Of a stretch of 34,966 nucleotides of DNA, positions 1-7,861 are shown piece by piece. The stretch comes from a virus. The position numbers were made by a program, and so were the translations under genes. Within the stretch, counting starts at the first letter, position 1. Each line of letters starts with the position of its first letter. The DNA lies in IMG/VR virus record IMGVR_UViG_3300012936_000067, positions 1 through 34,966 of that record; one strand, given 5' to 3'. A model generated the notes under the pieces. It worked only from the letters and a program-made list of their open reading frames with translations. It was not told the origin of the DNA and ran no database searches.

Positions 1-1301
1 CCTGGCGTAGCCGAACCTGGGGGGAGGACCACCTGCTTCTCGTGGTCAACACTCGTGGGGAGTCCCTTTTGGGACTTCTCGGTTACGAAAGTCTGAATAC
101 CAGGGGTGGGGGCGATACGCATCGCGTATCTGCGAGCCACGCGACCCGCTGAAGGGTAGCCACAGCTTTCCTCAGACTGAGGGCGAGGGTCCTGGTCGGT
201 TTCCCAATAGACGGTGATGATGTAGGCCGTACCCGACTTTATTTGGAAAACCACGGACAGGTCCTTGGGGACCTTTGCTATCCACTTTATTGGCTCCCCA
301 TAAGCCATGGCTGTAGACCACCCCATGAAGTCAACAGACTTCTGAGATTTCCCATCGTAGAAGGCTTTGATGAAACCCTTCAACGCCAGCCTTATTTCAA
401 CAGCAGTTATGCCCCGCTGGTCCATACGGTACTGGGCGTGAGCGGTTATTACAAAGTCCTTCAGCAGTTTGGACTGAGTACCAACCTCTACCTGAGGAGA
501 CTTATAAATCTTGTGGGCTTCCGAGTTGGAGAGGCTTTTACCCTCCTCCAGTTTGTCCACCAAATTGTCTCTGAGTTTGGGGTTTCTGACCTCTTCGTGC
601 ACTCGCTGGATAGTGTGGCACGGTCCCCCTGGGTACCCCAATGGGGGCATGAGGTCTGCGCTTTTGAGCTTAGGAAGAATGCGGTCCAGGCCATGCTCCT
701 CGTACTCTCCGGACCACCCCTCCCAATTCTTCCAGGTGTCGCATTCGCTGGGGTGAACTGGGGGTTCAGGAGCACCGCCTGGGAAAAACACAGAATCAAT
801 GCGGACACTGACTTTCATCTTTTGTTTGAGAGCCTTGTTCTTGGGCACCAACTTCATGACCGTGAAAAATAGCTCAAGCTTCGGGTTGTTAGACTTCCAC
901 CTAACATCCCTGCCCATCAGAAGTCGGGTGTAATAATTACTACCACCCTTGCCCTCCGCTACTGCCCAATCTCTGTGGAATTCCCTTAGAGAATTCTTAA
1001 CGTCGTTAACCGTAATCCCGCGAAGGTCCATACGGTACTGAGCGTGGGAGGTGAGGTACAAATCGAAAAAGGTCCCTTCGACCTTTCCTTCAGGGTACAT
1101 GGCCTGGTATACAGAATTTTCCTCTTGAGGAGTCAGCCTCTTATTCTGAAGGTGCTTTTCCACTATCTTCTGAACGAGAGAAGGGCTCCTTACCTCGTCG
1201 ACCACCCTTTCTTGAAAATAACAGGATCCTCCTGGGTACCCCAATGGGGGACTCAGGTCTGCTTCCAAGAAGCGGGCCACTATCTTTTTAGGAGAACCCA
1301 C
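1..1301 (-). CDS. Tandem DUF4258-like protein, 3' end outside window
   Basis: Open from a GTG at 1301 to base 1 (about 433 codons, C-terminus off the window). GAGGGG lies 8 bases before the GTG, overlapping the stop of the upstream peptidase gene. The protein is an internal duplication with a period of about 202 residues. Each copy has a PPLGYPGG.C segment (near residues 18 and 220) followed about 70 residues later by HAQYRMD.RGIT (near 87 and 289). HAxxRMxxRGI followed by a strand such as AYIITVYW (second copy) is typical of DUF4258, a small RelE/BrnT-like fold found in toxins and in phage polyvalent proteins. That assignment is by motif only. The N-terminus SPKKIVARFLEA resembles PKRVAARH of the 13747-14181 product. 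The role is unknown; a virion-associated effector is possible. Confidence 0.75.
   Translation of the reverse strand, partial: MGSPKKIVARFLEADLSPPLGYPGGSCYFQERVVDEVRSPSLVQKIVEKHLQNKRLTPQEENSVYQAMYPEGKVEGTFFDLYLTSHAQYRMDLRGITVNDVKNSLREFHRDWAVAEGKGGSNYYTRLLMGRDVRWKSNNPKLELFFTVMKLVPKNKALKQKMKVSVRIDSVFFPGGAPEPPVHPSECDTWKNWEGWSGEYEEHGLDRILPKLKSADLMPPLGYPGGPCHTIQRVHEEVRNPKLRDNLVDKLEEGKSLSNSEAHKIYKSPQVEVGTQSKLLKDFVITAHAQYRMDQRGITAVEIRLALKGFIKAFYDGKSQKSVDFMGWSTAMAYGEPIKWIAKVPKDLSVVFQIKSGTAYIITVYWETDQDPRPQSEESCGYPSAGRVARRYAMRIAPTPGIQTFVTEKSQKGLPTSVDHEKQVVLPPGSATP
628..1250. repeat. Paired direct repeats of the tandem duplication
   Basis: A 20-base block (CCTGGGTACCCCAATGGGGG on the plus strand) occurs at 628-647 and 1231-1250, 603 bases apart. 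A second block, TCCATACGGTACTG, occurs at 421-434 and 1027-1040, 606 bases apart. Both spacings are whole codons, so the repeats mark an in-frame gene-internal duplication whose copies have since diverged. Confidence 0.85.
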
Positions 1302-1313
1302 AGTCTTATCCCC

Positions 1314-2774
1314 TCAGGACATATATGCTATGACTTCGAAAACGTCGTCGCGAAGTTCCGTGTACTGAATTATAAGCATAGAATTGGTGATGGCATACGG
1401 GGAGAAAATGTCTTCCTGGTTAGTGAAAGCCACGTCAACCCTCACGGAACCAGTTGGTCTGTGCTTGAAGTCGAACGGGTCTGGAATGTCCCCCAACTCT
1501 ATCCCGTATTCCCCCATAAGGTCTACTGCACGGGAGTACCCCTGTTGAGGGGTTTTAAACCTGCTGTTGCCATCCAGCCCTATGCGCTCAAAGCTTCGGT
1601 TTATGAGGGACTTCAGCTTTCTATCCAACCTCTTCTGGTAGCGGTTAGCCACTTTGGAAGCGAACATTTCAAAGTCCATCTTTGAAAATTCCCAAGGCTT
1701 CCGAGGATCCCTGGTGTAAGTCGCGAAGAATTCGTCACCAACCGAAAGTGAAGCGGAGGGAAGCCACCTTTTGGGAACTGTTATGCCAGCCTTGAGGGCG
1801 GCATGGCCGCTGCCCTTGAGGGTGGCGTTAGGACCGTTTATCTTGGTCACTTCCACAGTGTGCTCTTTGGTGTAAGCCTGAACCAGTCTCTTTACCGAAG
1901 CCAACTTGTAATCTCCCTTATGGGACAAAACCCAAGCTGGTATGCTTCCACGACCATGGAGCTTTTCGAGTCGGCGCATGGCATCCTTCTCAGCCGAACT
2001 CTCAGAATCGTGGAGAACCGGACGGTCGGTGTCCCACCTGCTAGCCATCCCCCGGATGACGTCTCCGAGCTTCTTGGGGTGGGAAATCTGGGTCACTATG
2101 TCCACAATTTCTTCCCACTCAGCGGGATCGGTTACAATCCAAATGTCCTTCAGTACAGCGGCGGTTTTGCTGTTGCGACCCCAACGTGCGAGGACCCTCT
2201 TGGCAGAGGTTTGAGGGGTCGGGAACTTGTTGTTAGCCATAACTTGTCTTCCTTCGGGAGTGACCTCCCGTTCTATAGCGCAAGCTGGCCTACGAATCAA
2301 GAAACCCTGGGGTGACTTTTCGTACCACTTGCCGTAGAATTCCTTCTTGGGAACTACACGAACAGTTTCATCGGGGTCCGGTATATTCGGGTCAGCAACG
2401 TGAACCAAAAATCCGTGCTCGTCGTCCTCGGTGACGTCGAACACCAGAGAAGCGTGGGACCACTCGCGCCCCTCAGGATTCCAGGCTATGACTATGGGAC
2501 TGCCAGCATCGGTCCACTTCTTCAACTGCAGAACCGTCGAAGGAAGGGTCAGCGTGGCTCTCATACCATAGTGGTTTGCTGCTGCAAGCAGGGGTTCCCA
2601 GGCGGCACCTCGAAGGGGCATAGCCCCAACGACTTTGTTCACCTGCTGGATGGAGCACTCCTCGCCAGGCACACCAAGGGCGCGGAGAGCCATGCAGAGG
2701 CTCGTGGTCATGCAGTTGTACTGATTCTGTTGACGAACCGGAACAACGTCCGCTTTGGCACTCCTGTGGGGCAT
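1314..2774 (-). CDS. C39-like cysteine peptidase with long C-terminal extension
   Basis: 486 residues. The first 130 look like a papain-fold C39-type peptidase: Gln16 (oxyanion hole), Cys21 in QYNCMTTSLCMALRALG, His107 in EWSHASLVFD and Asp128 in VHVADPN. In that family the domain cleaves leader peptides at double glycine, or serves as a general papain-like protease. Residues 150-486 match nothing I recognise; they are basic with several predicted helices (for example FASKVANRYQKRLDRKL). The ATG at 2774 overlaps the upstream TGA by one base (TGATG), so translation is probably coupled to the large acidic gene before it. A virion-associated polyvalent protein or maturation protease is an inference from its multidomain form and neighbours. 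Confidence 0.65.
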   Translation of the reverse strand: MPHRSAKADVVPVRQQNQYNCMTTSLCMALRALGVPGEECSIQQVNKVVGAMPLRGAAWEPLLAAANHYGMRATLTLPSTVLQLKKWTDAGSPIVIAWNPEGREWSHASLVFDVTEDDEHGFLVHVADPNIPDPDETVRVVPKKEFYGKWYEKSPQGFLIRRPACAIEREVTPEGRQVMANNKFPTPQTSAKRVLARWGRNSKTAAVLKDIWIVTDPAEWEEIVDIVTQISHPKKLGDVIRGMASRWDTDRPVLHDSESSAEKDAMRRLEKLHGRGSIPAWVLSHKGDYKLASVKRLVQAYTKEHTVEVTKINGPNATLKGSGHAALKAGITVPKRWLPSASLSVGDEFFATYTRDPRKPWEFSKMDFEMFASKVANRYQKRLDRKLKSLINRSFERIGLDGNSRFKTPQQGYSRAVDLMGEYGIELGDIPDPFDFKHRPTGSVRVDVAFTNQEDIFSPYAITNSMLIIQYTELRDDVFEVIAYMS

Positions 2775-4459
2775 CAGAAATGCCGCTCCAAATGGGCCAG
2801 TATCTGTTCAGCGGCGTCCTTAAGGCGCTTCACATTCCTTGAGATCCGCTCCAACTTTTTCGAACGGGGAGAGAGAGCGAATACACTCCATCCTTTACTC
2901 CGGTCTTCCGTGAAGACGTATCCCATTTCTTTACTTTTATTTTTAAGGATGTAAGACACGCTTTCGTAGGGGGAGGATTCGGTTTCCTTTTCCCATTCCA
3001 TTCCTCGGGGCGGCTTGGGGAGGTCCTTATCTTCCTTATCCTCTTGCTTCTGCTTCTTTTTAATATCGTCGTAGATTCTCTCCAGAGGACCCTCGTCTAT
3101 AAGATCCCCGTAGACCTCGTCGACGTCGATATGGTCCTCGCCGATTTCTTCCCCATCTTCATCTACCTCGTCGTACCCCATGCCCCGCTGGAACATTTCC
3201 AAGCCTTCCGACCGGAGAATGTCCTCAGCCTCGTCTGTGTCAACGAAGTTGTCGTCGGGGAGTTCCTTGGGGTGCCAATACTCCTCAGGGTAGTCGAACT
3301 GCATGAAAACAGCGCGGGCCTGGAAAGGCTCGATCCCCGCTTTCTTCATACCCCCCATCTTTCGGAAAGTCTTGGCGAGGTTCAGGGCGCGGAGTAGGCT
3401 GGTCTCTTCATCGGTTCGGTCGTCCTTGGACTCCAGCTTCTTGATCTCGCCGTCGATCTTGGAAACCGGGATCTTCTCCCCTTCAGGGATACCGAAGTAT
3501 TTGTGGAGTCGACCTGGTCTCTTAACGGCCTTTTCTATCCAATCTTTCGCGACCTTCTTGGACAAAGAAGCGTAGCGTCCTCCGTAGTATGCGTCCACAG
3601 CATCAGAGTCGTCTTCGCTCTCCATGCCGAATTCTTCCCCTTCGAATGCCATCTTCTTGGGGTCGTAAGTCAACTCGGCCTTGCCATTGAAGCTTTTCCC
3701 CATAACCTCAAGATCGAGGAATCTAACAGAGGGTTCTCCGTCGTAGTCCACGTACCCCGAGTCAGAGAAACCGTTTTCATTCTCGATAAGTTTACCGAGG
3801 ACATACCCCGTATCCGGGACGCTAAATTCCCGGCTCATCTTCTTACCGAGGACGCTAAGGAAATCCTCAGAAGCAAAAATCCGTTTTACGAGTTCTTCGT
3901 ACTTCTTCTTCCACTTCTTTTCCAGACTCTTACCTTCTCTACTTTTTGTGAATTTGTCCGGACCGTACTCAAACTCGGAGGAGAGGGCACTGTTTTCCCA
4001 ACTCCCAAACGAGAAGTCCCGTAGGAAGTCCCCACTGATGTTCGCAACCAGTTTGGTTGGGACCAGCACATCGGTAAATTCGAAACCTATAGCAGGGCCA
4101 GACACCTCAGCGAACCAAACCGGCACGTCATTCGGGTCTATGTCGGTGACGACGTCGCTGAAGAAGAAATTGAGATTGTCTATATCACTGTTGGCAGACG
4201 TCCGGGGTGAAGTCAAATCCAACAGGTTGTCGCCGTCTTCGTCAACGTACAGATGTTCATACTTCTCTATTTCTCTGTGTGCTTCCTCGTAGAATTTGAG
4301 GAGCATGTTGTAAATCTTCTTGGAGGCGAACTTGGTCGTTCCGGACCGGGGAAGAAGACTGAGTCCTGACAGTACAGCCCTCCTCCCCTTATCCCCTGCG
4401 GGAAGGGAAGAAGCGAGGCGGATAAGGCTCTTACGATCAGACGCAGTGAGGTTATTCAT
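2774..4459 (-). CDS. Large acidic protein with shared N-terminal leader
   Basis: 561 residues from the ATG at 4459 (GAGGA 8 bases upstream); an in-frame TTG at 4474 has no good ribosome site. Residues 1-33 (MNNLTASDRKSLIRLASSLP...) match the N-termini of the products of 20365-20703 and 21851-22435, which are otherwise unrelated. Near residues 306-327 is KDWIEKAVKRPGRLHKYFG followed by EGEKIP, then an ALNLAKTF segment at about 359; I know this W-I-x-K-A-x-K-x-P-G-x-L signature from uncharacterised phage proteins. Residues 400-480 are very rich in Asp and Glu, while the C-terminal 50 are basic and helical. Function unknown. The leader and gene context make an internal virion protein plausible. 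Confidence 0.7.
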   Translation of the reverse strand: MNNLTASDRKSLIRLASSLPAGDKGRRAVLSGLSLLPRSGTTKFASKKIYNMLLKFYEEAHREIEKYEHLYVDEDGDNLLDLTSPRTSANSDIDNLNFFFSDVVTDIDPNDVPVWFAEVSGPAIGFEFTDVLVPTKLVANISGDFLRDFSFGSWENSALSSEFEYGPDKFTKSREGKSLEKKWKKKYEELVKRIFASEDFLSVLGKKMSREFSVPDTGYVLGKLIENENGFSDSGYVDYDGEPSVRFLDLEVMGKSFNGKAELTYDPKKMAFEGEEFGMESEDDSDAVDAYYGGRYASLSKKVAKDWIEKAVKRPGRLHKYFGIPEGEKIPVSKIDGEIKKLESKDDRTDEETSLLRALNLAKTFRKMGGMKKAGIEPFQARAVFMQFDYPEEYWHPKELPDDNFVDTDEAEDILRSEGLEMFQRGMGYDEVDEDGEEIGEDHIDVDEVYGDLIDEGPLERIYDDIKKKQKQEDKEDKDLPKPPRGMEWEKETESSPYESVSYILKNKSKEMGYVFTEDRSKGWSVFALSPRSKKLERISRNVKRLKDAAEQILAHLERHF

Positions 4460-4466
4460 TGATTTC

Positions 4467-4493
4467 GTCCTCAAAAGTTATACAACCGAGGAC
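4467..4493 (-). promoter_or_regulatory. Hairpin covering the ribosome binding site
   Basis: Read on the minus strand, GTCCTC (4493-4488) pairs with GAGGAC (4472-4467) across a 15-base loop holding GTATAACT. The 3' arm is the ribosome binding site of the gene starting at 4459, so the fold would hide it. A stronger hairpin sits at the same place before the second leader gene (22438-22476). Confidence 0.4.
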
Positions 4494-4508
4494 ATAAAGG
4501 ACCTAACG
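4493..4508 (-). promoter_or_regulatory. Promoter-like element CGTTAGGTCCTTTATG
   Basis: On the minus strand this reads CGTTAGGTCCTTTATG, followed by CGGTTGTATAACT and then the start of the 4459 gene. The same arrangement, with the same 27-base phase between CTAACG and AGTTAT (plus-strand view), precedes the genes starting at 20703 and 22435. Related elements are at 9449-9466, 9876-9893, 9900-9917 and 19035-19052. It lies in the gap after the stop of the 4513 gene. No consensus sigma-70 -35 box is seen. Confidence 0.5.
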
Positions 4509-4512
4509 AAAT

Positions 4513-4995
4513 CTAAAAGTCGTACACAGTGTCGGTGAGGTCAAAAACCTCACTTCCTTTCGTCCCCTTGTACCCCACACGACCAACCAGGAAGCCCCCG
4601 TGCAAAGGGTTCCACCCCCTGCCCAGAAGCTCGTTTGAATAGGAAGGAGGGGCACCATTTGTAGCCACGGTGATATGGGGTATGCTTTTGGTGCTCCTGA
4701 TCCCTTGAGGCTGAACGACTATAGCTTGGCCTTTTTCATCCTCAGACCATCCAATAATTTTGAGCTTAATAGGAGAGCCCATGGGGAGGCGCTTTATATC
4801 CCCAACGTCTGGCTTGAATTTGATGGTCATATGGTGGGAGAACGTTTTGGGGTGAAGGGGTGTCCCAACATTGTTTTCCCACCACCGCAAAAGGTCTTTG
4901 GGGTCATCCAGGAAAACAGCCGAGTATATAGCTTTTTCCGGCTTCTTGGAAGAAGTCATAACTCTCCTAATGGCCTGTCTCTTGGGGTCTTCCAT
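4513..4995 (-). CDS. 2H phosphoesterase superfamily protein
   Basis: 160 residues. Two H-x-T motifs, FSHHMTIKF near residue 55 and IPHITVAT near residue 107, are the paired catalytic signatures of the 2H phosphoesterases. These cleave or form 2',5' and 2',3'-cyclic phosphodiester bonds; examples are 2'-5' RNA ligase-like enzymes, tRNA-ligase cyclic phosphodiesterases and the phage anti-CBASS nuclease Acb1. Length fits a single-domain member. The ATG at 4995 follows AGGTTGG. I cannot tell RNA repair from cyclic-oligonucleotide degradation; sequence around the motifs resembles the RNA-repair type rather than T4 Acb1. The gene stands alone between short gaps, with a possible promoter (TTAACTTATAGG) just upstream. 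Confidence 0.7.
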   Translation of the reverse strand: MEDPKRQAIRRVMTSSKKPEKAIYSAVFLDDPKDLLRWWENNVGTPLHPKTFSHHMTIKFKPDVGDIKRLPMGSPIKLKIIGWSEDEKGQAIVVQPQGIRSTKSIPHITVATNGAPPSYSNELLGRGWNPLHGGFLVGRVGYKGTKGSEVFDLTDTVYDF

Positions 4996-5024
4996 ACTAC
5001 CAACCTATAAGTTAAAATGAACCC

Positions 5025-5381
5025 TTACCGAATGCGAGGCCCTGAACCTACAGTCACCACTTCTACGAAAGGCAGACTACGGATCGCCTTCAAAGCGTCT
5101 TTCCTCTGTTCAAGAGTTATGGGGAGGTCAAGGGTGACTTGAACAGGGGTCGTTCGACGGATGAAGGGAATAGACTTGGTGGCTTTTGCTGCAGCAGACT
5201 GAATCTTCTGGAGGTAAGGGTCCCCTCCAGGAAGATTCATGGTGACCAACAGCCGAACATAATGGGGCTCCCGCTCGGTTTTGGGGATGTTGTCAAACCT
5301 CATTTTCTTGATTCGAGAAACCGCTACGTGGTGGCGCATAGCGACCTTGATTGGGAGAGGGATATCCATCCCTACCACCAC
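5025..5381 (-). CDS. Hypothetical protein
   Basis: 118 residues from GTG at 5381, overlapping the end of the upstream endolysin-type gene by 10 bases; an ATG at 5369, two bases after that stop, would give 114 residues. Strands and helices alternate, the protein is basic (RHHVAVSRIKKMRF), and the C-terminal half (TPVQVTLDLPITLEQRKDAL) looks like a small alpha/beta fold. No catalytic motif or family recognised. Tight coupling to the lysis/tail gene suggests a late or virion role. Confidence 0.6.
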   Translation of the reverse strand: MVVGMDIPLPIKVAMRHHVAVSRIKKMRFDNIPKTEREPHYVRLLVTMNLPGGDPYLQKIQSAAAKATKSIPFIRRTTPVQVTLDLPITLEQRKDALKAIRSLPFVEVVTVGSGPRIR

Positions 5382-6196
5382 TTGTTCATCAGAGTGTAAG
5401 AAAAGGTCTTGCGGCCCGTCTTGTCCTGCTGCTGGTGAGCCAGCTCCATCATCTTAGCGAAGCCGTCTGCCGAGGCGTGAACCTGGCACCCTGCGCTCCA
5501 CTTACCAACGACTGTAGAGGTCTGACCTTCAGTCCTGGTGGCAGCGTGCAGGTTGATTCCGAAGTATCCCGTGGTGATGGTAACAGGGTCGAGGTCCAGT
5601 TTGTCATCCTTGCTGGTATCCCGATAAACTTTGACTTCACCGGCCCTCTGGCACAGGGCTTCGTATTTTCCAGCGTGGAGGTCGATGGTCCAGGTGTCGA
5701 GGTATTGACCAGCCACAAGGATGGCGCACCCCATGGAGTTCATGGGGTGCTCAAGGTAATAAGCCCCCGGATCAGTGGTTCCCGGCCAGTAGAAGACCTC
5801 CCAAAGACCATCATCGTTGACGTAGGCACAGCCCAGCATATCGTCGAAGGCGTCGGCCTTACGTTCTGAGGACCGGACTCCGAACAGGAAAAGACGCCAG
5901 GGGTCCCCCCAAGTCTCGTATCCCAAGCTCTGGGCCTGAGCTATAACGGGAGGAAGGGGAGAAGGAGCGGCAATACCCACGTCATCGGAATTCTCCGCGA
6001 GTAGCTTACCCCAGGTGGCGTTACCCACAATGCCGTCAGCCACCAGACCATTAGCAGCTTGGAACCTCTTGACTTTCGACTCTGTACCGGAACCAAAGAT
6101 CCCGTCGGCCTCGCAAGGGTACCCCTTCTTGGTGAGGCTATCCTGGCACAGTACCACATCGCTTCCGCGAGATCCCTTTCTAATTGTTGATGGCAT
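5372..6196 (-). CDS. Peptidoglycan-binding protein with L,D-transpeptidase-like C-terminus (endolysin-type)
   Basis: 274 residues. Residues 7-68 form a PG_binding_1 domain, with two DG(I)xG repeats (EADGIFGSGTE, VADGIVGNATW) and a conserved RFQAANGL helix. The C-terminal half contains FGINLHAATRTEG followed by WSAGCQVHAS, resembling the His and S-x-G-C catalytic signatures of YkuD/L,D-transpeptidase-fold enzymes. No signal peptide is visible, so release would need a holin or it may be virion-borne. It is 13 bases downstream of a tail-type gene, with GGGAGA as ribosome site. In phages such proteins act on the cell wall at lysis or DNA entry; which applies here is not shown. The catalytic domain assignment is less certain than the binding domain. 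Confidence 0.75.
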   Translation of the reverse strand: MPSTIRKGSRGSDVVLCQDSLTKKGYPCEADGIFGSGTESKVKRFQAANGLVADGIVGNATWGKLLAENSDDVGIAAPSPLPPVIAQAQSLGYETWGDPWRLFLFGVRSSERKADAFDDMLGCAYVNDDGLWEVFYWPGTTDPGAYYLEHPMNSMGCAILVAGQYLDTWTIDLHAGKYEALCQRAGEVKVYRDTSKDDKLDLDPVTITTGYFGINLHAATRTEGQTSTVVGKWSAGCQVHASADGFAKMMELAHQQQDKTGRKTFSYTLMNKWW

Positions 6197-6209
6197 GGTT
6201 GTTCTCCCG

Positions 6210-7439
6210 TTATTTGATCAGTTCGAAGTTTTTGTTTCTGCCTGAGTACCATGGGTCTTGTATGGTCATCAAGCCGAGGTTGTCAGTAACCCTGAGGTTA
6301 GAGGGGGTTCCAGAAGCGGCTATCTCGGCATCAGTCATACCGGCCACTTCTTCAAGCTGTTGTTGGGTGTTGGTGTTGACCCGAGAAACTTTGCGCCCAG
6401 TAGGCACTTGTATAGACCAGTCAGTCATTATGGAAATGGAAATAGAAGAGGTATAATAGTAGTCATCGCCGTTTTCGTCGTAGACCTCTTCGGCTTCCCC
6501 TCCAGCACTGGCCTCAGTGAGTTCTATCCCCTCTCTGGAGAACCTCTCCCTGGCTTCAGTGTAAATGAACATCAGAGTTCTATCGGTTATTTCCCCCTGG
6601 GCGTACAGGTCCCTGGCCATTATGTCGAATTCCAGGTTCATTTCCCATTTCCCACCGAACTCGTTAGCGACTTCGTCCCTTCTTTCCCCCACCACAATGG
6701 CCATTATGTCGCCATCATAAGCCCTCCTACCAAAGGCAATAACCACCCCTGGTATGACGTTATCCACAGCCCCATTTTCGGGAAGGGGTATGGGGCCTAT
6801 GGAAGTTCCAACATGGCGGTAGTCCACTGACAAGTAAGTACCAGACAACAATGGGCTCTCCCGAGTTATCCTGCCTGTGGCGGGGTCGGCTGTGTAGTTT
6901 ATGTTATTCTCGTATAGGATGTTGCCTGGCATTTCGTAAACCCTGAGACTGCCAGGATGGAAGGAGCCAGCGCTAACTTCGTATAGGAGAGGACTAAGCA
7001 TAGTGGCTCGTTCGTCTATAACTTCAAGAAGTGGGTCCACATAGAATACGAGCCTCTCAGAGGGAACTCCTCTGACCTCTATGACTTCCTCCCTAACTTC
7101 TATATAGTATATCCCAGGGGGAGAGGGAAACACCCCTCCGTTATTTCTGATGGCCAACCCGTTTTCCCTTACCCACTCTATGCTGGTGCCATTTTGACCG
7201 TGGACTTTGGTCAGGTAACAGTAAGACACTACTGTTCCTTGAAAGTGGTCAGCAGAGAATTGAAATGGGTTAGCAGAGCCGCCTTTTATGACTATGGCTT
7301 GCTGAGGTCTCTCTTGAAAAGAGAACCTCCCTTGGATGTTAGGAGCCAAAGAGTCCTTATATTGAGGGTCCTTAGACCAGAAGTACCTGACTTCTTGGAT
7401 GACTCTCCGTTTTATGGACTCTGTTAAGTTGGCAAACAA
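6210..7439 (-). CDS. Putative phage tail/neck structural protein
   Basis: 409 residues. The start is a TTG at 7439 with GAGGAG 6 bases upstream; the nearby ATG is out of frame. The protein is beta-rich with an N-terminal helix (SIKRRVIQEVRYFW). It contains long segments typical of virion proteins, such as KVHGQNGTSIEWVRE, and a central block (VVIAFGRRAYDGDIMAIVVG). I do not recognise a named family, but composition, length and position between tail tube and cell-wall genes fit a tail or connector component. A TATAAT sequence on the minus strand about 35 bases upstream of the TTG may be a promoter. Confidence 0.6.
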   Translation of the reverse strand: MFANLTESIKRRVIQEVRYFWSKDPQYKDSLAPNIQGRFSFQERPQQAIVIKGGSANPFQFSADHFQGTVVSYCYLTKVHGQNGTSIEWVRENGLAIRNNGGVFPSPPGIYYIEVREEVIEVRGVPSERLVFYVDPLLEVIDERATMLSPLLYEVSAGSFHPGSLRVYEMPGNILYENNINYTADPATGRITRESPLLSGTYLSVDYRHVGTSIGPIPLPENGAVDNVIPGVVIAFGRRAYDGDIMAIVVGERRDEVANEFGGKWEMNLEFDIMARDLYAQGEITDRTLMFIYTEARERFSREGIELTEASAGGEAEEVYDENGDDYYYTSSISISIMTDWSIQVPTGRKVSRVNTNTQQQLEEVAGMTDAEIAASGTPSNLRVTDNLGLMTIQDPWYSGRNKNFELIK

Positions 7440-7444
7440 GGAAG

Positions 7445-7486
7445 ACTCCTCATGGGTCTACCCGTATTATACCTATAAACTCTTTA
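7445..7486 (-). promoter_or_regulatory. Possible promoter with TATAAT
   Basis: The gap between the stop at 7487 and the TTG at 7439 contains, on the minus strand, AGTTTATAGGTATAATACGGG. TATAAT is a perfect -10 box with no clear -35. A few bases earlier CGTGTTCTCCTTAATAA weakly resembles the recurrent CGTTAGnTCCTnTATAA element. Confidence 0.4.
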
Positions 7487-7861
7487 TTAAGGAGAACACG
7501 AGTTGTGCTGGGTGGAGATCAACCAAACACCCTCTTCCCAATTGACCAGGAAAGTGAAACGAACGGTCAGATCTGAATTAGGAGAGTCGGGCCAAGAATA
7601 GAGGAATTCCCCTGAAATAGACCTGTGGCCGTCGCTGTGAATGGTCTGGTTTATCTCTTGGCCCTTGTGCTCTATCCTGGGAAAATTGGACAGGAATCTC
7701 ACAAAGTATTCCCTGATACCCTCTATCCCGCGTATGGGCTGTTCCTCGAATTCGGGGATGAAAACGGCTTCATCACCGTACATACCCAGCAACCCAATAA
7801 GGTTGCTCTCGTTGACTGACTTTATGTAGTCAGAAACGAACCCCAGAGCGTATTCAGACAC
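7487..7861 (-). CDS. NTF2-like (SnoaL/CaMKII-association-domain type) protein
   Basis: 124 residues from a GTG placed directly after the upstream TAA. The pattern is that of an NTF2-like cone fold: helices with FVSDYIKSVNESNLIGLLGMY, then AVFIPEFEEQPIRGIEGIREYF, then strands ending VRFTFLVNWEEGVWLISTQHNSCSP. The ending resembles the W-x-I-x-x-H-H-S-S-x-x-P close of CaMKII association-domain and DUF4440-like proteins. Members are ligand-binding oligomers or small enzymes; no substrate can be named. An unusual cargo gene to sit among tail genes. Confidence 0.65.
   Translation of the reverse strand: MSEYALGFVSDYIKSVNESNLIGLLGMYGDEAVFIPEFEEQPIRGIEGIREYFVRFLSNFPRIEHKGQEINQTIHSDGHRSISGEFLYSWPDSPNSDLTVRFTFLVNWEEGVWLISTQHNSCSP

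Noticed and set aside
243-872. Long plus-strand frames over the left end (also 1044-1685 and 1803-2315)
   Set aside because: They are antisense to continuous minus-strand genes with recognisable motifs, good ribosome sites and overlaps; their translations show no domain.
1299-1316. TGA readthrough joining the C39 peptidase and the DUF4258-like gene
   Set aside because: The two are in the same frame with only 12 bases between, but GAGGGG and a GTG give an ordinary start, and TGA is a normal stop throughout the window.
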